Origin: Rhabdornis inornatus
Lineage: Eukaryota; Chordata; Aves; Passeriformes; Rhabdornithidae
Direction of reading: 5' to 3'
DNA: 64,000 bases
Assembly (NCBI GenBank): GCA_013397075.1
Contig: VWZS01000547.1
Span: forward strand, 895,890 to 959,889
The position numbers and the translations under genes were made by a program. Position 1 is the first letter of the stretch; the number at the start of each line of letters is the position of its first letter. A model generated the notes under the pieces. It saw nothing but the letters and a program-made list of their open reading frames with translations. It was not told the DNA's origin and ran no database searches. This document shows positions 12,133 through 25,090 of this stretch, in pieces.

Positions 12133-12445
12133 GGTGCTGCCTCTATTCTCCGTGAACTTAGCAGCTGCTCTGGTCCCAGGCCATGCAGCGAGTGCCCAAA
12201 AGGAGCATCAGCGCTGGCTGGGGGCCAGTGAGCGGTGCAGGGAGCGCAGGGCTCAGGGTGATGGGGGTGCTGAGCCAGGGGAGCCCATGCAGGGCTCGCT
12301 GCCCTCCCTCCCAACCTCTGGCTGCTCCCAAACCTGCTCCAGATGGGGCTCCTCCAGTGCCGGCCGCGCCCCATCGGCCGCAGCACGCCACTCCTCTGGT
12401 CCTGCACTGCTCCTGGAGTGCACCACCGAGCAGATGATTGCACAG
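12133..12445 (-). promoter_or_regulatory. RBFOX1: GC-rich block, candidate internal promoter/5' UTR for the MVQQ isoform
   Basis: From about 12180 to 12445 the sequence turns abruptly GC-rich, with about a dozen CpGs including a cluster at 12359-12395 (CCGGCCGCG, CGGCCGC). Flanks are strongly AT-rich. It abuts the alternative first exon on its upstream side in the sense direction. An ETS-type CCGGAAG site lies at 12521-12527. No clear TATA box was seen, as is usual for a CpG-type promoter. Open frames of about 100-145 residues across the block are products of GC richness and share no recognisable similarity. Confidence 0.5.
12158..12208 (-). other. Upstream ORF in the presumed 5' UTR of the alternative first exon
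   Basis: A 16-codon frame (MLLLGTRC...SSC) starts at ATG 12208-12206, has a second in-frame ATG at 12184-12182, and ends at TAA 12160-12158. That is 25 nt upstream of the MVQQ start and in another frame. If transcription starts above 12208, ribosomes would meet it first. Whether it lies in the transcript is unknown. Confidence 0.4.
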
Positions 12446-15295
12446 AGAAGGAGGGGAAAACACAGCCTGACTACATTAATGGCTGTTTAAAAAACTTTGG
12501 GAATGCTACTGTGGAAGTTGCCGGAAGCTGAAGGGTTTTGTTTTAAAATTAACATGGCTGTATTCAGAGTTCCACAACACCCAAAACTTACAGGGCTCTG
12601 GCTTTGTGATAGCTGCAATGTCCAGTTACAATGTGCGTTTTTATGGGATTAATTCCTCCTCCATATGGCAGAGTTAATACCAACAAGGTTCTGATTTTAA
12701 AATTGCTGAATGCCACAAGCAAACCATCGATACTGAACTAGCCTGGTTTAAATTAAATGCACTTTATCCTTCCATTCAAATGAAATATTATTTCCTTTTT
12801 TGTTTCATTTCATGACATCCCTCTCGCTTAGCAGGGGAAATATTTCAGAACAGCTTCCAAGGTTTAGTTCTGTGAGGTACTTGAGAAACCTAATGATTCA
12901 CTGTTAAAGGAACTGTCCTAGATGCTCTAGAGATAGCTTCAAAATGATTGAATTTCTATCTAAAGAAATAAAGAAAAGAAAAGAAAAAAAAACAAAAACA
13001 CCAAAAAAAACCAACACAAACAAAAAAAAAAAACCTGAAAAGATTCAGACAGTTTTAAAGAATACACATTTATTGCCACTCTGTTGCAGACTGCCTACAG
13101 ACATTAGCGTTCAGAAGCAGGGCAGACACGTAACACTGGAATTATTCTAACCAATCTTCCAATTCTAAGGGGTGGGAAGAGCAACAAAGTCATCAATTCA
13201 TCATTAAACTTATATCCCAAATGAAATATATTTGAATTCTTTAAAGTGGCAGTGCAATTCTTCCAGATTTGTTGCTGGCACTCCCCAGTTAATGATAATA
13301 AAAGAAGCCACCTCAGATTTTTCAGAAGGAATCAGACATCCAACCACACCAGACTGATAATCACAACTGACTGTCTCTGCGAGCTTTCTCTGTTGTAGCT
13401 TAATTATCTGACCAGGCCACTTGACTCGCATCATTTGCTTCTGCACTCACACAAAACGAATGCTCCAGCCACCTCTCTTTTTTGGAAGGTTCAAGACAAA
13501 GCCAAATTCAGCTTTCAAAAGTAAGAAAGATAATGCAGAGTAAGCTTTGTCAGAGAGCATAGGGGAAAACATAACAACTAGCAAGCAAAAGAGAATTTCT
13601 TTACTACCTTAGTAGGAAAGTACCATTTCATTTCTCCCATTGCAGAGGAATATTTACTTTTGGTCTTTTTTACATCTAACATACTGTATTCCAATAAAAG
13701 TCTGTGCTCTTGCTACTGCTGCATATGTGTTTGATAACAACATGTTCACTTTGTGTCAGTGCCTGAGGAATGGAACAGACCAGCAACTGAAACCTGCCGA
13801 CAGCCTGCAAAGGACATTTACTTACATTTCACTGAAAGCAGCAAACTACTTGCCAAAACACTCTGAATTCCTGCCTGAATTCAAGAGCACATAATACTAT
13901 GGACACACCAATGCACACAGAGAAATCCTTCCCTCCAACACTCGTTCCAGCTGCTGAAACTTTCGACTGCCTTTATGATGCTGTCATTTATTACCAGAGC
14001 TTTCCTTATCCTACATGACAAATCTTTTCCCTGCTATATCCAATGGCCCAGGTGGATGTGACTCTGCCACACTGATTGGTTTTGCTTCCACATTAACACC
14101 TAAATCTTCCTTTTTAGATTTTCTGCCTCTCCCTCACTTTCTCCAACTCTTACTCTTAAGGTCTTTCCAACTGCAGCTCAACCTTGTATTCCATCAACCA
14201 ATATTTCCCTTTGAAAAATTTTTACATTTGAAATTCAAATTTAAATTTTTTACATTTCACATTTGAAAAACAACTCTCCAAAACAGCCTTAAGAGTCTTA
14301 TAGCAAGACACTCTGAAGAACTTGGGTGTATCTACAATGAGAATTGTTTCTTAAAACTTCCTTAAAAAGGTATAAAGTATCAAAGGATCTTGTCATTAGC
14401 CACAAGCCAGTATAGCAAACTCCACCTCATTTGTGTTACACCTTTACTAGAGCATACTGAGGATGATGCAGCATCCTTGTGCCCAAATAGCAGGGAAAGA
14501 GGACAAAAATAAAGGGTTGGATTGTTAACAAAAAAGGTGCATGAAAAGCCATCTGGAATACTGGCTTTTTAAGGGAGTAGCAGCCAACCTTTAGAAGTTT
14601 AACTCAGCTATGAGTTCCAGCCCTTGGGTATCAAGACCAGGTCCAAAACTGTTGAACATCTCCACAGAAGACGTATGGGAAATGTCAGAATGCAAATTCA
14701 CAGGACAGTAAACAGGGAGCAGCTCTGGAGCTCTGCAGGAGTGGGCTGCCAAGAACCTGCTCTTGGGACAGGATAATCCCTCACCCTGGGCCAGGCCCTG
14801 CCTGCCTGGCCAGAGAGCAGCTCTGCAGAAAAGGATGAGTCCTGGTGAGCAGAGCTGGGTACAAAGCAGTGCTCTGCCTTCCAGGCAGCAAACGGGAACT
14901 GCTCTGCAGGCTGCATTAGCAAAGGGTGGCCAGTGAGGTGGGGAAAGGGATCATTCCTCCCTGCACAGCACTTGGGAGAGCATCTGGAACAGCAGTGTGG
15001 AGTGCCTCAGGACAGGAGACGTGTTTGGGAGTTCAGTGGTGGGTTGCCAGGGCAGCTGCAGGGCTGGAGCACACGACAGAGGCTGAGGCAGCTGGTTCAG
15101 CATCACCTGCAGAAGGGAGGGCTCAGACAACTTCACTGCATCTTCCTCCACTGAACCAAAGCTTACAGGCACACAACCTGCAGGTACAGAGTGACAGAAG
15201 AAGGAGCAACAGCTAAAAGCTGCCCAAAGGTAAATTCTGGTTAGCTCTAAAGAATAAGATAATGAATATGAGGGAAGTTAAGCACAGGAAAATGC
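12446..15295 (-). other. RBFOX1: RBFOX1 upstream intron segment
   Basis: Intronic, no exon recognised. Contains an A-rich simple region (12958-13034) and a moderately GC-rich stretch at about 14710-15170 that generates short overlapping frames on both strands without known similarity. Confidence 0.7.
12958..13034. repeat. A-rich low-complexity region
   Basis: Runs of A interrupted by G and C (AAAGAAAAGAAAAAAAAAC and similar). The Lys/Thr-rich plus-strand frame here (12944-13150) is a low-complexity product. Confidence 0.9.
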
Positions 15296-15452
15296 TGCTC
15301 AGAGAGGTTATGGCATTCTGGAGATTTTCAAACCTGAACTCTGAAAGCCCCTGAGCAACCTAATCTGTGTAGTTACCCAATTTAAAAGGGATATTGGGAT
15401 TAGATGGCTTCTGAAGTTCCTTTCAATCTGAATCATTCTGTGATTCCATGTG
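15296..15452 (+). mobile_element. CR1 LINE 3'-end fragment
   Basis: The plus strand matches the avian CR1 3' tail in order: an AGAGAGGTTATGGCATTCTGGAGATTTTCAAAC stage (positions 15300-15332), CTGAGCAACCTAATCTG, a TTGGGATTAGATGGCTTCTGAAGTTCC stage (15394-15420), and the terminal ATTCTGTGATTCC direct-repeat motif at about 15434-15446. It is diverged, 5'-truncated and non-functional. Confidence 0.8.
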
Positions 15453-16012
15453 GTTTCAACAGCAGCAGAATAGCTTCAAAATGGATTTTATACTTTTATC
15501 CTATTTGATGACTTTCTTCATAAAGGATTTAGTGAGAAGGAAGAGACTAGTTACAACTTCTAGCCTATTTCCATCCTCAAGAAACAAGGTCTCAGTTCTT
15601 TGAGATGTATTTGCAATGTTTCCTTAGAAAAATATGTTTTCATTTGTTTAATCCACAGCCAGAGCAGTATGGAAGTGGCAATTCTTATAGTGCAGACAAG
15701 ACAAGTTTCACAAATGATTTAATTTAATGCTGTGAACTATGACATGTTTTCATTTTCTGCCAAACGTTACCATTCTCAGCATAAGCAGAGGATCACTGCC
15801 TTGCATCTCCACAGAAAGTAGTTTTCTCTACCTTCTGCATGACCTCTAAAACAGTAACTACAGCCATATACATCTAATTTTATCTACCTTTTTTCTTCTG
15901 AAATAAAATTTCTTTCAAAGATTAATTTATTAAAAACCACTACCACCTTTTAAGCCTGAGTTGCAATAAAACTAGTGCATCCATTTTTTTATTTTTCTAA
16001 TAAAGTGATTAA

Positions 16013-16025
16013 TTTTTTTTTTTTT
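16013..16025. repeat. Poly-T tract
   Basis: Thirteen consecutive T on the plus strand. Confidence 0.9.
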
Positions 16026-19000
16026 CCTTTACTGCAACACTGAAAATATGGGACATACCAAGCCAGGTGACAAACCATGCTTATGCAGCAAGACTATGTC
16101 TAGTCCAGACACAACCCTGGGCTGTGCTTTGTAACCCATTCTTCTGAATTCCACTAAGACAGTTCCTGCCTTGTAACCTACACACAGGCATAGATATTTC
16201 CAGAATTTGAGTCAAAAAACTTCTCTAAATGACACCTTACTGGTAAAGAATTGAACTCTGGAAAGGTTTGGAGTCTGCAGAGAAAACTGAGCACATTCAA
16301 GACCAAATACACTTGCAGGTATATATGGTTTTCAACAGATCATTTGTAGGAATCTGATGAGTTCTTAAAACATAGCTAAAATTATTCATTCAATATTTGT
16401 TGTAAGTAGAATCCAACACTTCAATTCCAGTTTACTGCCAAAAAATCCTGACTAAATTTTTCAGGAGATTGGGATTAGATACAGCTGGTTCTTAAAAGTG
16501 CCTAAATGGAGCAATTGAATGTCACTGATATTAATAGTTGTCACCAAGTTACTCCAAATTTAGAGACGCCACCTCATCGGAGTTTCAGTTGGCTTTGCAA
16601 TGAACACACCATGGAATAGAACCAAGTATTTACCAGGTCTGTCAGCCACAGAAAGTGGTGGACCTGCAGAAAAAAACATTGTTGAGAGCCATTTGTGCCA
16701 GACAGAAACTGGATCAGAATTTCACGCTACCTAATTAGTGATTAGATGGTGATAGATAAACCAAATACCGGGCAGGATGAGTGAAAGGTGCCACAAGGAT
16801 TACACACAGAGACCAAGAACACAGGGCTGGAGACCTCTGCAGACCTCTAAGTGCTTCTCAAAGGCAGGGTTGAAGTGGCTGCACCGAATGAGCAGAGCCT
16901 AAGGGCAGCAGCACTCAGGGAAGTTTGAACTGCCAATGTCACCTCTTCAAACCGGACACTTTAAGTGACCTCTTTTCACCGGAGGGCACAATCTTTCACT
17001 GCTGAGCTCTGATGGAGCCTCAGAAAAGAAATGGGACATTTCTCTTCATAATCCCTCACAGTGAATCATTTCCTAGGGCAGCACCACAATAGCCACAGTT
17101 CATCCATCAGTGTGATACAGGGCCAGCCTCAGTATCACAAATGGGAGAGCATTACTTGACTCACCTGAAATAAAACAAGGAACACAGTCAGCTAGTGAGG
17201 GAAATGAGAATGCAATGCCATAGGCAGCCTCAAGCAGCAAAGCTGACAGATCATCCCTGCTCAGCTATTTGGATATGGGGCTGTTTTGAAAGCCAGAATG
17301 AGCCGGGTTAAATGACAACAATTCCTGCAAAACTGCGCCAAATGATCAAACACAAGCCGGTTTGTTTTGTTTTACTTTGCTTAAACCAGGTAAATTTAAG
17401 AGTTTCATTTATGTGGTAAGCTCCATAAAGACAATGGCATGACTGACGTTGGGAATTTGGAGGAAGACCAGGAAAGTCAGCAGTAGAGTTATAAAACTGG
17501 GCTTCAGAAAAACAGACTTCAGTATATTCAGGGCAATGAAATGAATCCCTAAGGTTTACCCAGGAGAGGAAACAGTCCAAGGTAGCTGCCTGACTGAGAT
17601 GTTGATTAAAGAGAACTTCAGCATTCAGGAACAAACCATTCCTTAGGAAAGAAGATACTTAGCAGGCTTTCATGGCTATGAAGAAGTTAATGAAGACAGA
17701 CACAAAGTGTGTGCTTACAAGCGATGGAGTCAAGGCTTGGCAACAAAAGAGAAGCACAGAAGTATTGCTCAGGCACTTGAGGACAAAAATGGGAAGGTTT
17801 TTTAGTCCAGCCTAGCTAAAAGTAAAACATTCTTAATTCAAAGACATTAAAGGTGACAAGAAAGGGTTTTTTTCCAGAAAAAAAATCCAATCTAGACATT
17901 AACTATTTAACATTGCTTTCAGAGAATGTCTGTTTCCAGTCTCTGTTTAACTTTAAGATTTCCACCATTTTGTTATTTACAATGGAACATAGATGACCTG
18001 AGCTGCAATGACCAACCACCACAGCAATGCCATCTTGTTTAACGCCAGTTAAAGCAGCTCTCATTTTTTTGGCAGTGAAATTAAATGATGGAACATGATC
18101 GCTGATGTTATTTACTCCTAAGATTAAAATGACAATCAAAATATCATTGGGCACAAGGAACAGACAGCTTGGCTTCCTGCCTCAGCCACACTTAGCTATG
18201 CTTGTTTATCACCAAGATCATTTGCATACTTCAGTGGATGTTTATGTTAAGATGCTGTTGTAGCATTACCAAGGAACTGTTTATCCAACAATGTTTGTCA
18301 TCAGCAACCTAGGCCACAGTACTGAAGGAAGGTAAAGACCTCAAGGAGGAAACAAAAAAGGCACTACGATGTGTTTATGCAAAGCAAAATATACTTCTAA
18401 ACAGTGCTGAATGTCACGACTGCCTAAAACAAACAGAAATGGATTAATAGTGTGTTACAAGGAATCTCCAGTTATGAAGAAAATTAACAAAATCCTTTAA
18501 TGGTTCCTGTAGCAAAGGAGAGACTTTCACTGACTATACTGACTGGCAAGTTCTATGTTAAATCTCTAAAAGGCTTCTGTTGCTATGAAAGGAATAGCCA
18601 ATTTGTCCTTGTATCTTCATTTCCACAGTCCCCCAGAATAGGGACTAAAACTGGTCTCAAATCTGCAAATCTATATGGCCTCTCCCTGCACATCTCCTTT
18701 GGAGATGTTTTTTACTACTGGACCTTCTTCACAAGACTGAACATGTTCATATGACACTAAATCTTGCTGGAAAGCTGGTCTCTGCCTGTGCTGCAGGTGC
18801 TTAACCCTGGTAGGCTTAAAAAACATTGCTCAGAACAGTAAATATACTGTGAGACTGGATGAAAATTACCTTTCCCAGTTTACAGATTTATTGTGTAAGG
18901 AAGGGGTGGCAGAAGGAGAGGTATTTCCAAAACTGAACCAGCACTGAGAAAAGCTCTGGCATGTTGAGCAGAAGCATATGGCTAATCTACAGCAACCACA

Positions 19001-19725
19001 TCCAACAGCGTTTGTGTTTGCACAGTGCAGGGGCCTGGACAGCAGCCACAGCATCCACGCTCCAGAATTAGTGAAAATACACACACCACTTCTGGGAGAG
19101 AAAAGTTATAGCCTGGAAACTGTTTATAATCAATGTGAACTGGCTGGCTTTTATAGTAGAACATTAGATTAAATAAGATACCAAAAATATTGAAGCAGTT
19201 CTGCATTTGCTGAGTGTGCACCCAGTGAGATGGAGAATACAGCAAATGCATTTGCATCTTAGCTGCAGAAGAAATTCAGATTAGATGCTGCTACACAGGA
19301 ATTGATAGCAAGTAGGTATTCAATCAGAAAAGTGGTTTTCTTTTAAATATTACAATCACATGGTATAGTACATCACTTGTGTCAAGTTAAATTAAATCAT
19401 ATCACTGTACTTAAAGGAAAAAACTTGAATACCTGCTCATATACCCATGCCAAGAGGGATTATATGAAACTTTATGAAGCCTTTTCCTTTATTTAATATT
19501 CTGATATGTATCTAGAACAATTTTGGTACGTATTATACCCTCAAACTAATCTGTTCCATTGTCATTTTAATGCACAGCAAATATGCCTGAACTCATGGTG
19601 ACAGCATCATGTCCTGCCAATTATTGATGTGCTCCCGTGTAACAGCAAAGGCATTTTCCTTGAACAGCAAAAGGCATAAGGAATATTGCTAATTTTCCTG
19701 AGAGTAAAGCAAGATCATCATCTGC

Positions 19726-19754
19726 TTTTAAATGTGTTAAGAACACATTTAAAA
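19726..19754. repeat. Perfect 13-bp inverted repeat, 3-nt loop
   Basis: TTTTAAATGTGTT (19726-19738), loop AAG, then its exact reverse complement (19742-19754). It is short and AT-rich; likely chance or a small mutational palindrome. Confidence 0.85.
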
Positions 19755-22700
19755 AGAAACAATAGCTTATACGGTCACTAATGCTCGCCAATTTTCGTCA
19801 GATTTAGAATCAGGGATGTGAAGGACTGTGCTGTGGAAAAGGTGTCTGAGAATGCAATACACAAACTGAATGGATTTTTACTGAAATGCACTTTTTCTAC
19901 ATTTTTTAATAGCTTATCTGAACAACAGCAAAAAATGATCACTATATAATCCATCAGAAATAAACCAGTTTTCAGCTGCCAGAGACTAAATACAACAAAA
20001 ACTTTGAAACATGAATTGAATTCTGGGAAAGCAATCAAAACTGTTAAGTGACACATATGTCAGGCATGCACTTAGGCAGAGTGAGTCCACCTCAGAATTA
20101 TGAAGACTGCATGGATAAAATTTAGGATCTAAAATAGGGACCTAAAAGGCACAACCCACCTCTACAAATGCACTGGGTCTATTTTGCCAACCTTTTAGTA
20201 AATTCTCCTCTCTTCTCTGATTCACTTTTCCCAGTATTTCAAACCTCCCATTACCCCACTCCTTCATGTTGTCCTTCTTTACTACTTCCTCTTTCTACAC
20301 TGACACACACCAATCTGATTCTCCCCTTTCACTCCTAGTTACTATTTATTTTTCTCCTATTTACTGCAGCAATTGAGGGTACAGGAGATACAAAATGTTA
20401 CCCGATTTACATGGGAACACATTGATTCTGCCTAAGTTACTGAATGAAAAGCAAGGGATGACCTCCACATGTACCTTAACTTTGATGCAAAATATCTCAT
20501 GTAATTGGGAGTTATTCCGAACAGAAGCAGGCCACAGGACTGGTATAATATAAAGTGCTTTTACATCTGCTCTAATTTAATCCAGATACTATTGTAGCCA
20601 ATTGATCCAGGATCTGGAGGGTGAAAATATATTCTGGAATTTGACACAACCTTAGAAATACCTCTTTGTTGGTCTTGATGAAAGGTAAGTATGTTAAATT
20701 ATATTTAGATAGTATATCTGCATATACATATATGTATTGTGTAAACAACCACAAAGGGTTCACTGCTCCTCGGTTGACTTCATGGATTAACAAAAATTTT
20801 CCATGTTTAAAATAGATTCCTAAATTCTACAGCTATTAATATGTCCCCTGCCAAGAGTTCTAAAGAATAGTGGGGGGGAGTAAAAAAAAATCAAATCAGC
20901 TAATTTCAGTTAATAAATGGTCAAAATGGAAATTTAAGTCCTCCAGTAGAGGTCTGCAGTGACTAACAGCATCAGTTAAGAAAAGCAATGCACACTAAAT
21001 TAAATTCTAGTGTCACACACACATGTATGTGTTCATGGTGTCAAACAAAGAGCCAAATTCAATGGAGACACATGAAGCGTAGTAAATTGATCTGAATATG
21101 TTGTTTGCTAATAAGGATTATGAAATAAAATTTTCAAATTATTGTTTTAACTTCATTTTAGTAACACAGATTGAACACCAGTTAAAAAACCTGAACTCAA
21201 GGCCTCTCACACGCTTCAGAACCAAACAAATTATGATATAAAATATTTCCAATTAAACAGAGAATATGACATTAATTCAAACAATTCTAGCAGTGCACAT
21301 TACAAAAGCCTCTATTGCTCTATGCAGAGAAGTGACAGCAAGGGTGAAGCTACCCTGAACTTAATTCCACTTTCTCCCTTTCTTGGTTTTCAACAATTTA
21401 AACTATTTATTTTTTGTTTCTGTTTCTTACAAACATAAACCAGAAATTTAAGACCATAGTCTGCTGCTAGAATTTGATTGTTACCATCTTACATCCTGCA
21501 AACCTGAAAGAGCAACACCACTGCACCTTTGCAGTTAAAATAACAGTTAAAAATAAATAAACAAATTAGCAAGCTACTACACACCCTGAGCCACAGAGCC
21601 CACCTGAGTGGGGGTTCCCATCGTCTTAGGTGAAAAGAGTTTTAATAGAATTGCACAAAACAAAAAGGCAAATGATTTAAAACTAAAAGCAGAGCATCCA
21701 AGAGTCTGTGCAGAAGCTCAGAGGAAGTAAAATTTCCCATCAGCAATGCAAATTTCTGATGCCAATAAACTCCACAACAACAGTCTAACTTGCAAGCCCT
21801 CAAGTTCACCTGCAAGTTTTAAAAATAATCTCTGGTTGTTGTGGGGTTTTTGTTTGGTTGGTTTTTTCTAGAATAAAATACAAATTACTTAAGTATTAGA
21901 CAGGAATAATTAATCCACTCTAACAAAACCCTCTACAACTGTATTTGCCAGTTATGTACCATTAGTGAGCTCTATGTTAACTGCAACCTCAAAAATAACC
22001 CCATGGAATTTAGATAAAAACTAGCTTTTATACATGCATTCAGGAGGAAAAAAGAAAAAATATATCTGGCATAAATATAAAAATAATCAGAAATGGGTTA
22101 AGATACTTAGAAGTATGTGCATTACCATTTTGCATTTCCAGTCCAGCCAATCCAGCTAACATGGTTAACTCGATCCAAAACAGGTCGCTGAAAACCAGTA
22201 GTAGAAGAGATACCAATATTCATAAATAATTATCTGGAACCAATCTCCTTCTTCATGTATGAAACTTCTGCTTCCCAGGAAACTTTATTGTGCAGGATCA
22301 CCTCTGACAACCAAACTGCCTCTCTACAGAAAGTACAATTTTCTCAGTGACCGTGGAAGGAAAGAGGAATTTTAGATGTTTTCAACAAAGCGACCAGACG
22401 GAGCAGACACAGAGAGCAGAGTTTCAAACAAGGAAGTCCTTTCCCTTGAACGAGCTCACCAGGATTAGAAATTCAGTAGAATCCAAACTTTACATTCAAA
22501 TAGAACCCAAGATTTGAGCACGCTGCTGTAAATGGTAAAGCACTGAAGCTATTTGGCAGCAATAGGGAGATTTGCACAGGCTCTGCACAAGGTGCATTTC
22601 ACTTTTAAGAGATAAGTATGTCCCATGAAGACACTCTGCTGAAAACGTATTTTTCGTTTCACGTCTCAGTGGTTTTGCTTTGCAGAAATTGTTCCATCTT

Positions 22701-23689
22701 TTTAACTCTAAGCCCCAGGACTGAGCAGGAACAGTGCAGCAGACACACGGTTGTGATGCAGCAAGACTAATCTATTTCCTGAGACACTGTTAGATCAGAT
22801 TTTGGGATGTGGACAGTTTTTACGAATATATTGCATTTTGCAGTGAGATGATCATCAAGGAAATGACAATGCCCAACATGTCACCCCCTGGAAGCTCCTT
22901 ACATGCATCTGTACAATCAGCTGGTTTGGCTTTTTGGGCCCTAAAAATGGTTCAGTGTGTGCAACCCACTGAAACAGACAAATTCTGGTAACATAATATA
23001 TTTATCCTGTCTCAACGAGGAGACTGTGAGCATCCAGCTGGAGCTTCCTGAAATCCCACAGTTGTTCCTGCAACGATCTGTGTGGGCACTCCCTCCATTT
23101 AACAGCACATTTATGGAAAACAAGCAAGGTAAGGACAATATGCAGGAATATCCCTTGACCAGTAATAAGGAAAATATGCAATAACTACTCTATTTGTAAG
23201 AGCCATTTATTTTGACAATTCATGTTCAAATGTGAGCAGAGACACCTGGATTTGGAAAAAAGTCTGCACTTGTGAACTCAGAAAAACAAATATCCTTCCT
23301 AGCTTAAAAACACACATGCACTCACACGAGAAGAAAGGCTGCAAAAAAGAATAAATACTTGACCTGAGAGATTAGCAGTGACTGGAAAATAAAAATCTGC
23401 CTAAAGTCTCTAAAGAAGCAATAGCAACCCTTTAGGTTATACAAGTGTACATCTAAGGCTGGTATTTTTCATAGATTTAAAATATTTCTTCCCTTCTGTT
23501 TGGGTTCAATGATATTTTGATCTAAAAACAAAAAGCTGACAGAGGATCCCATTCACTAAAGAGACAGGAGAGGAAGTGGCAGCTGGATCAACCCCACCCC
23601 TGAAGTGGCATCAAGGCAATGGTAGGAGAGCCTGGAGGTACAGACAGCATTTTAAAGCTTGGCATGTCTGTGCTACACCCATTTTTATC

Positions 23690-24160
23690 ACAGCACTAAA
23701 GACAAAGGCCGTGCAAACTCTTCAGACAACCTGTTCCAATGCAAAACTGTTCTCATGGGGAAAGCTTTTCTTCATAACCACTTATTCCAGTTTTGCAGAC
23801 GTGTTGTCTCTTATCCTTCCACCATACACCTCTGGGAAGAGACTTGCTCCTTCTTGATATCCTCTTTGGGAGAATTTAGAGGCAGCTCTTAGGACACCCT
23901 GGAGCCTTCCCTTCTCCAGCTGAACAAGTACAGTTCCCTCAGCCTCTTACCATGTACCCCAGCACATCCTGGGGGCCCTGTGCTGGACATTCTTTCTGCT
24001 ATTGGAGAGTCACAAACTGGGCCAAATATCTTGGATGCAATTTCACAAGTGCAGGTAAAGGAGGAAATGACTTCTGTCAATTTACTGGTTAATCTGCTTA
24101 TCCAGCCCAGGACACTGTTGGCTTCCACTGCTGCCAGAGCAGATAGACTCATCCAGTAGA
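23690..24160 (-). mobile_element. CR1 LINE fragment, antisense to the plus strand
   Basis: Plus-strand landmarks match the reverse complement of the CR1 ORF2 3' region in the right order: ACAACCTGTTCCAATGC (about 23727), a TTTTCTTCATAACCAC block, CTTCTCCAGCTGAACAAG...CCCTCAGCCTCTTACC (23913-23951), CCTGGGGGCCCTGTGCTGGAC (about 23967), and GCCCAGGACACTGTTGGCTTCC (about 24104). It is diverged with stops and indels; no intact reverse transcriptase frame remains. Confidence 0.8.
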
Positions 24161-24654
24161 AATTCACTGTTGGAAATGCTCATAGGTGTGTGATGTGGAG
24201 ATGTGGTCAGATGTGAGCACGTCCCAGCTGCCCAGGAACACCAGGTCTGGGGGCACAGTGCTGATGGCTCTCTGTTGCCACACGGACTGACAGCACGCAG
24301 AGCTTGGATAGTCCTGCTACAACCTTTTGCTTGCAAACAAACAGCTCTGCATTATAGAACTTTCAAACTGGAATTAGAATGTCAGAAGCTCAGAGTTCTA
24401 TTAGTAAAGATGAAAATATGTCTATTTTTTTTTTTAGAAAATCCTGACCACTTTATCTTACCTCTATGAATAAAAAAACACTAACAAAACAAACTCTACA
24501 GCCATTCCTCTTAGCAGCCACTAGCTGACATGATCATTTTAACACAACTGAGATAAATAGAAGAGGGAAAGGGTAGGACAGATAGTGGGTGGTAGGATGT
24601 GTATTTTCAAGGTAAAAAGAGATAAAGGTATTACAAACACCAGCATTTACATGG

Positions 24655-25090
24655 GGAGTCACATCACCCACCATAAAGCCCTGATTTAATAGCTTGCTTA
24701 AGAGCTAGGAGAGCTCTCCAGCCTAGCCCTAGCCCATTTAGCACATTAGCTTGTCCTAATGGGGAGCTCTGATCCAGAAATGCTCAGCACCTCTGCCTGC
24801 GGGTATTGCCACACAATGCAAATGAAGCTGTAAAGAGAAATCAACTCATCAATCACAATCACAAGGGGACACTGGGCAATGCAAAAGGATTAGTGTTTCA
24901 GCCCTGCTCAGGTCTTTCCTAGCACCACTCTGCTTTAATTAAATACCACCTCGAGTGCTTTATCACCAGCAGAAATCTCAGCATTGAAGGCTGGCATGCC
25001 GCAATCTAAGTGCTGGAGCTAATTAGAAACGAGAAACATGTTCATTAAAAATGTGGGATTCTCCTACCAGAAATGATCTACACCTTCGAA
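24655..25090. promoter_or_regulatory. CNE-like stretch, candidate intronic enhancer
   Basis: Sequence of balanced complexity with clustered developmental-factor motifs: octamer ATGCAAAT (24816-24823), palindromic TTTAATTAAA (24934-24943) and CTAATTAG (25019-25026). There are no simple repeats or transposon traces. RBFOX1 introns are known to be rich in conserved noncoding elements; conservation itself cannot be seen from one sequence. Confidence 0.3.

Larger units (their letters stand above)
15453..23689 (-). other. RBFOX1: RBFOX1 upstream intron segment
   Basis: No coding exon recognised. Contains a poly-T run (16013-16025), a perfect inverted repeat (19726-19754) and otherwise unremarkable AT-rich sequence. 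A donor-like GTGAGT after TTTCAG (minus strand, about 17159-17170) has no convincing partner acceptor. Confidence 0.7.

Noticed and set aside
12006..12490. Overlapping frames of 84-145 residues across the GC-rich block on both strands
   Set aside because: Stop-poor because of GC content; no recognisable similarity, and the longest minus-strand frame reads out of frame through the MVQQ exon and its donor.
23576..24336. Several 77-93 residue frames
   Set aside because: They overlap the decayed CR1 fragment; no intact reverse transcriptase or endonuclease motif.
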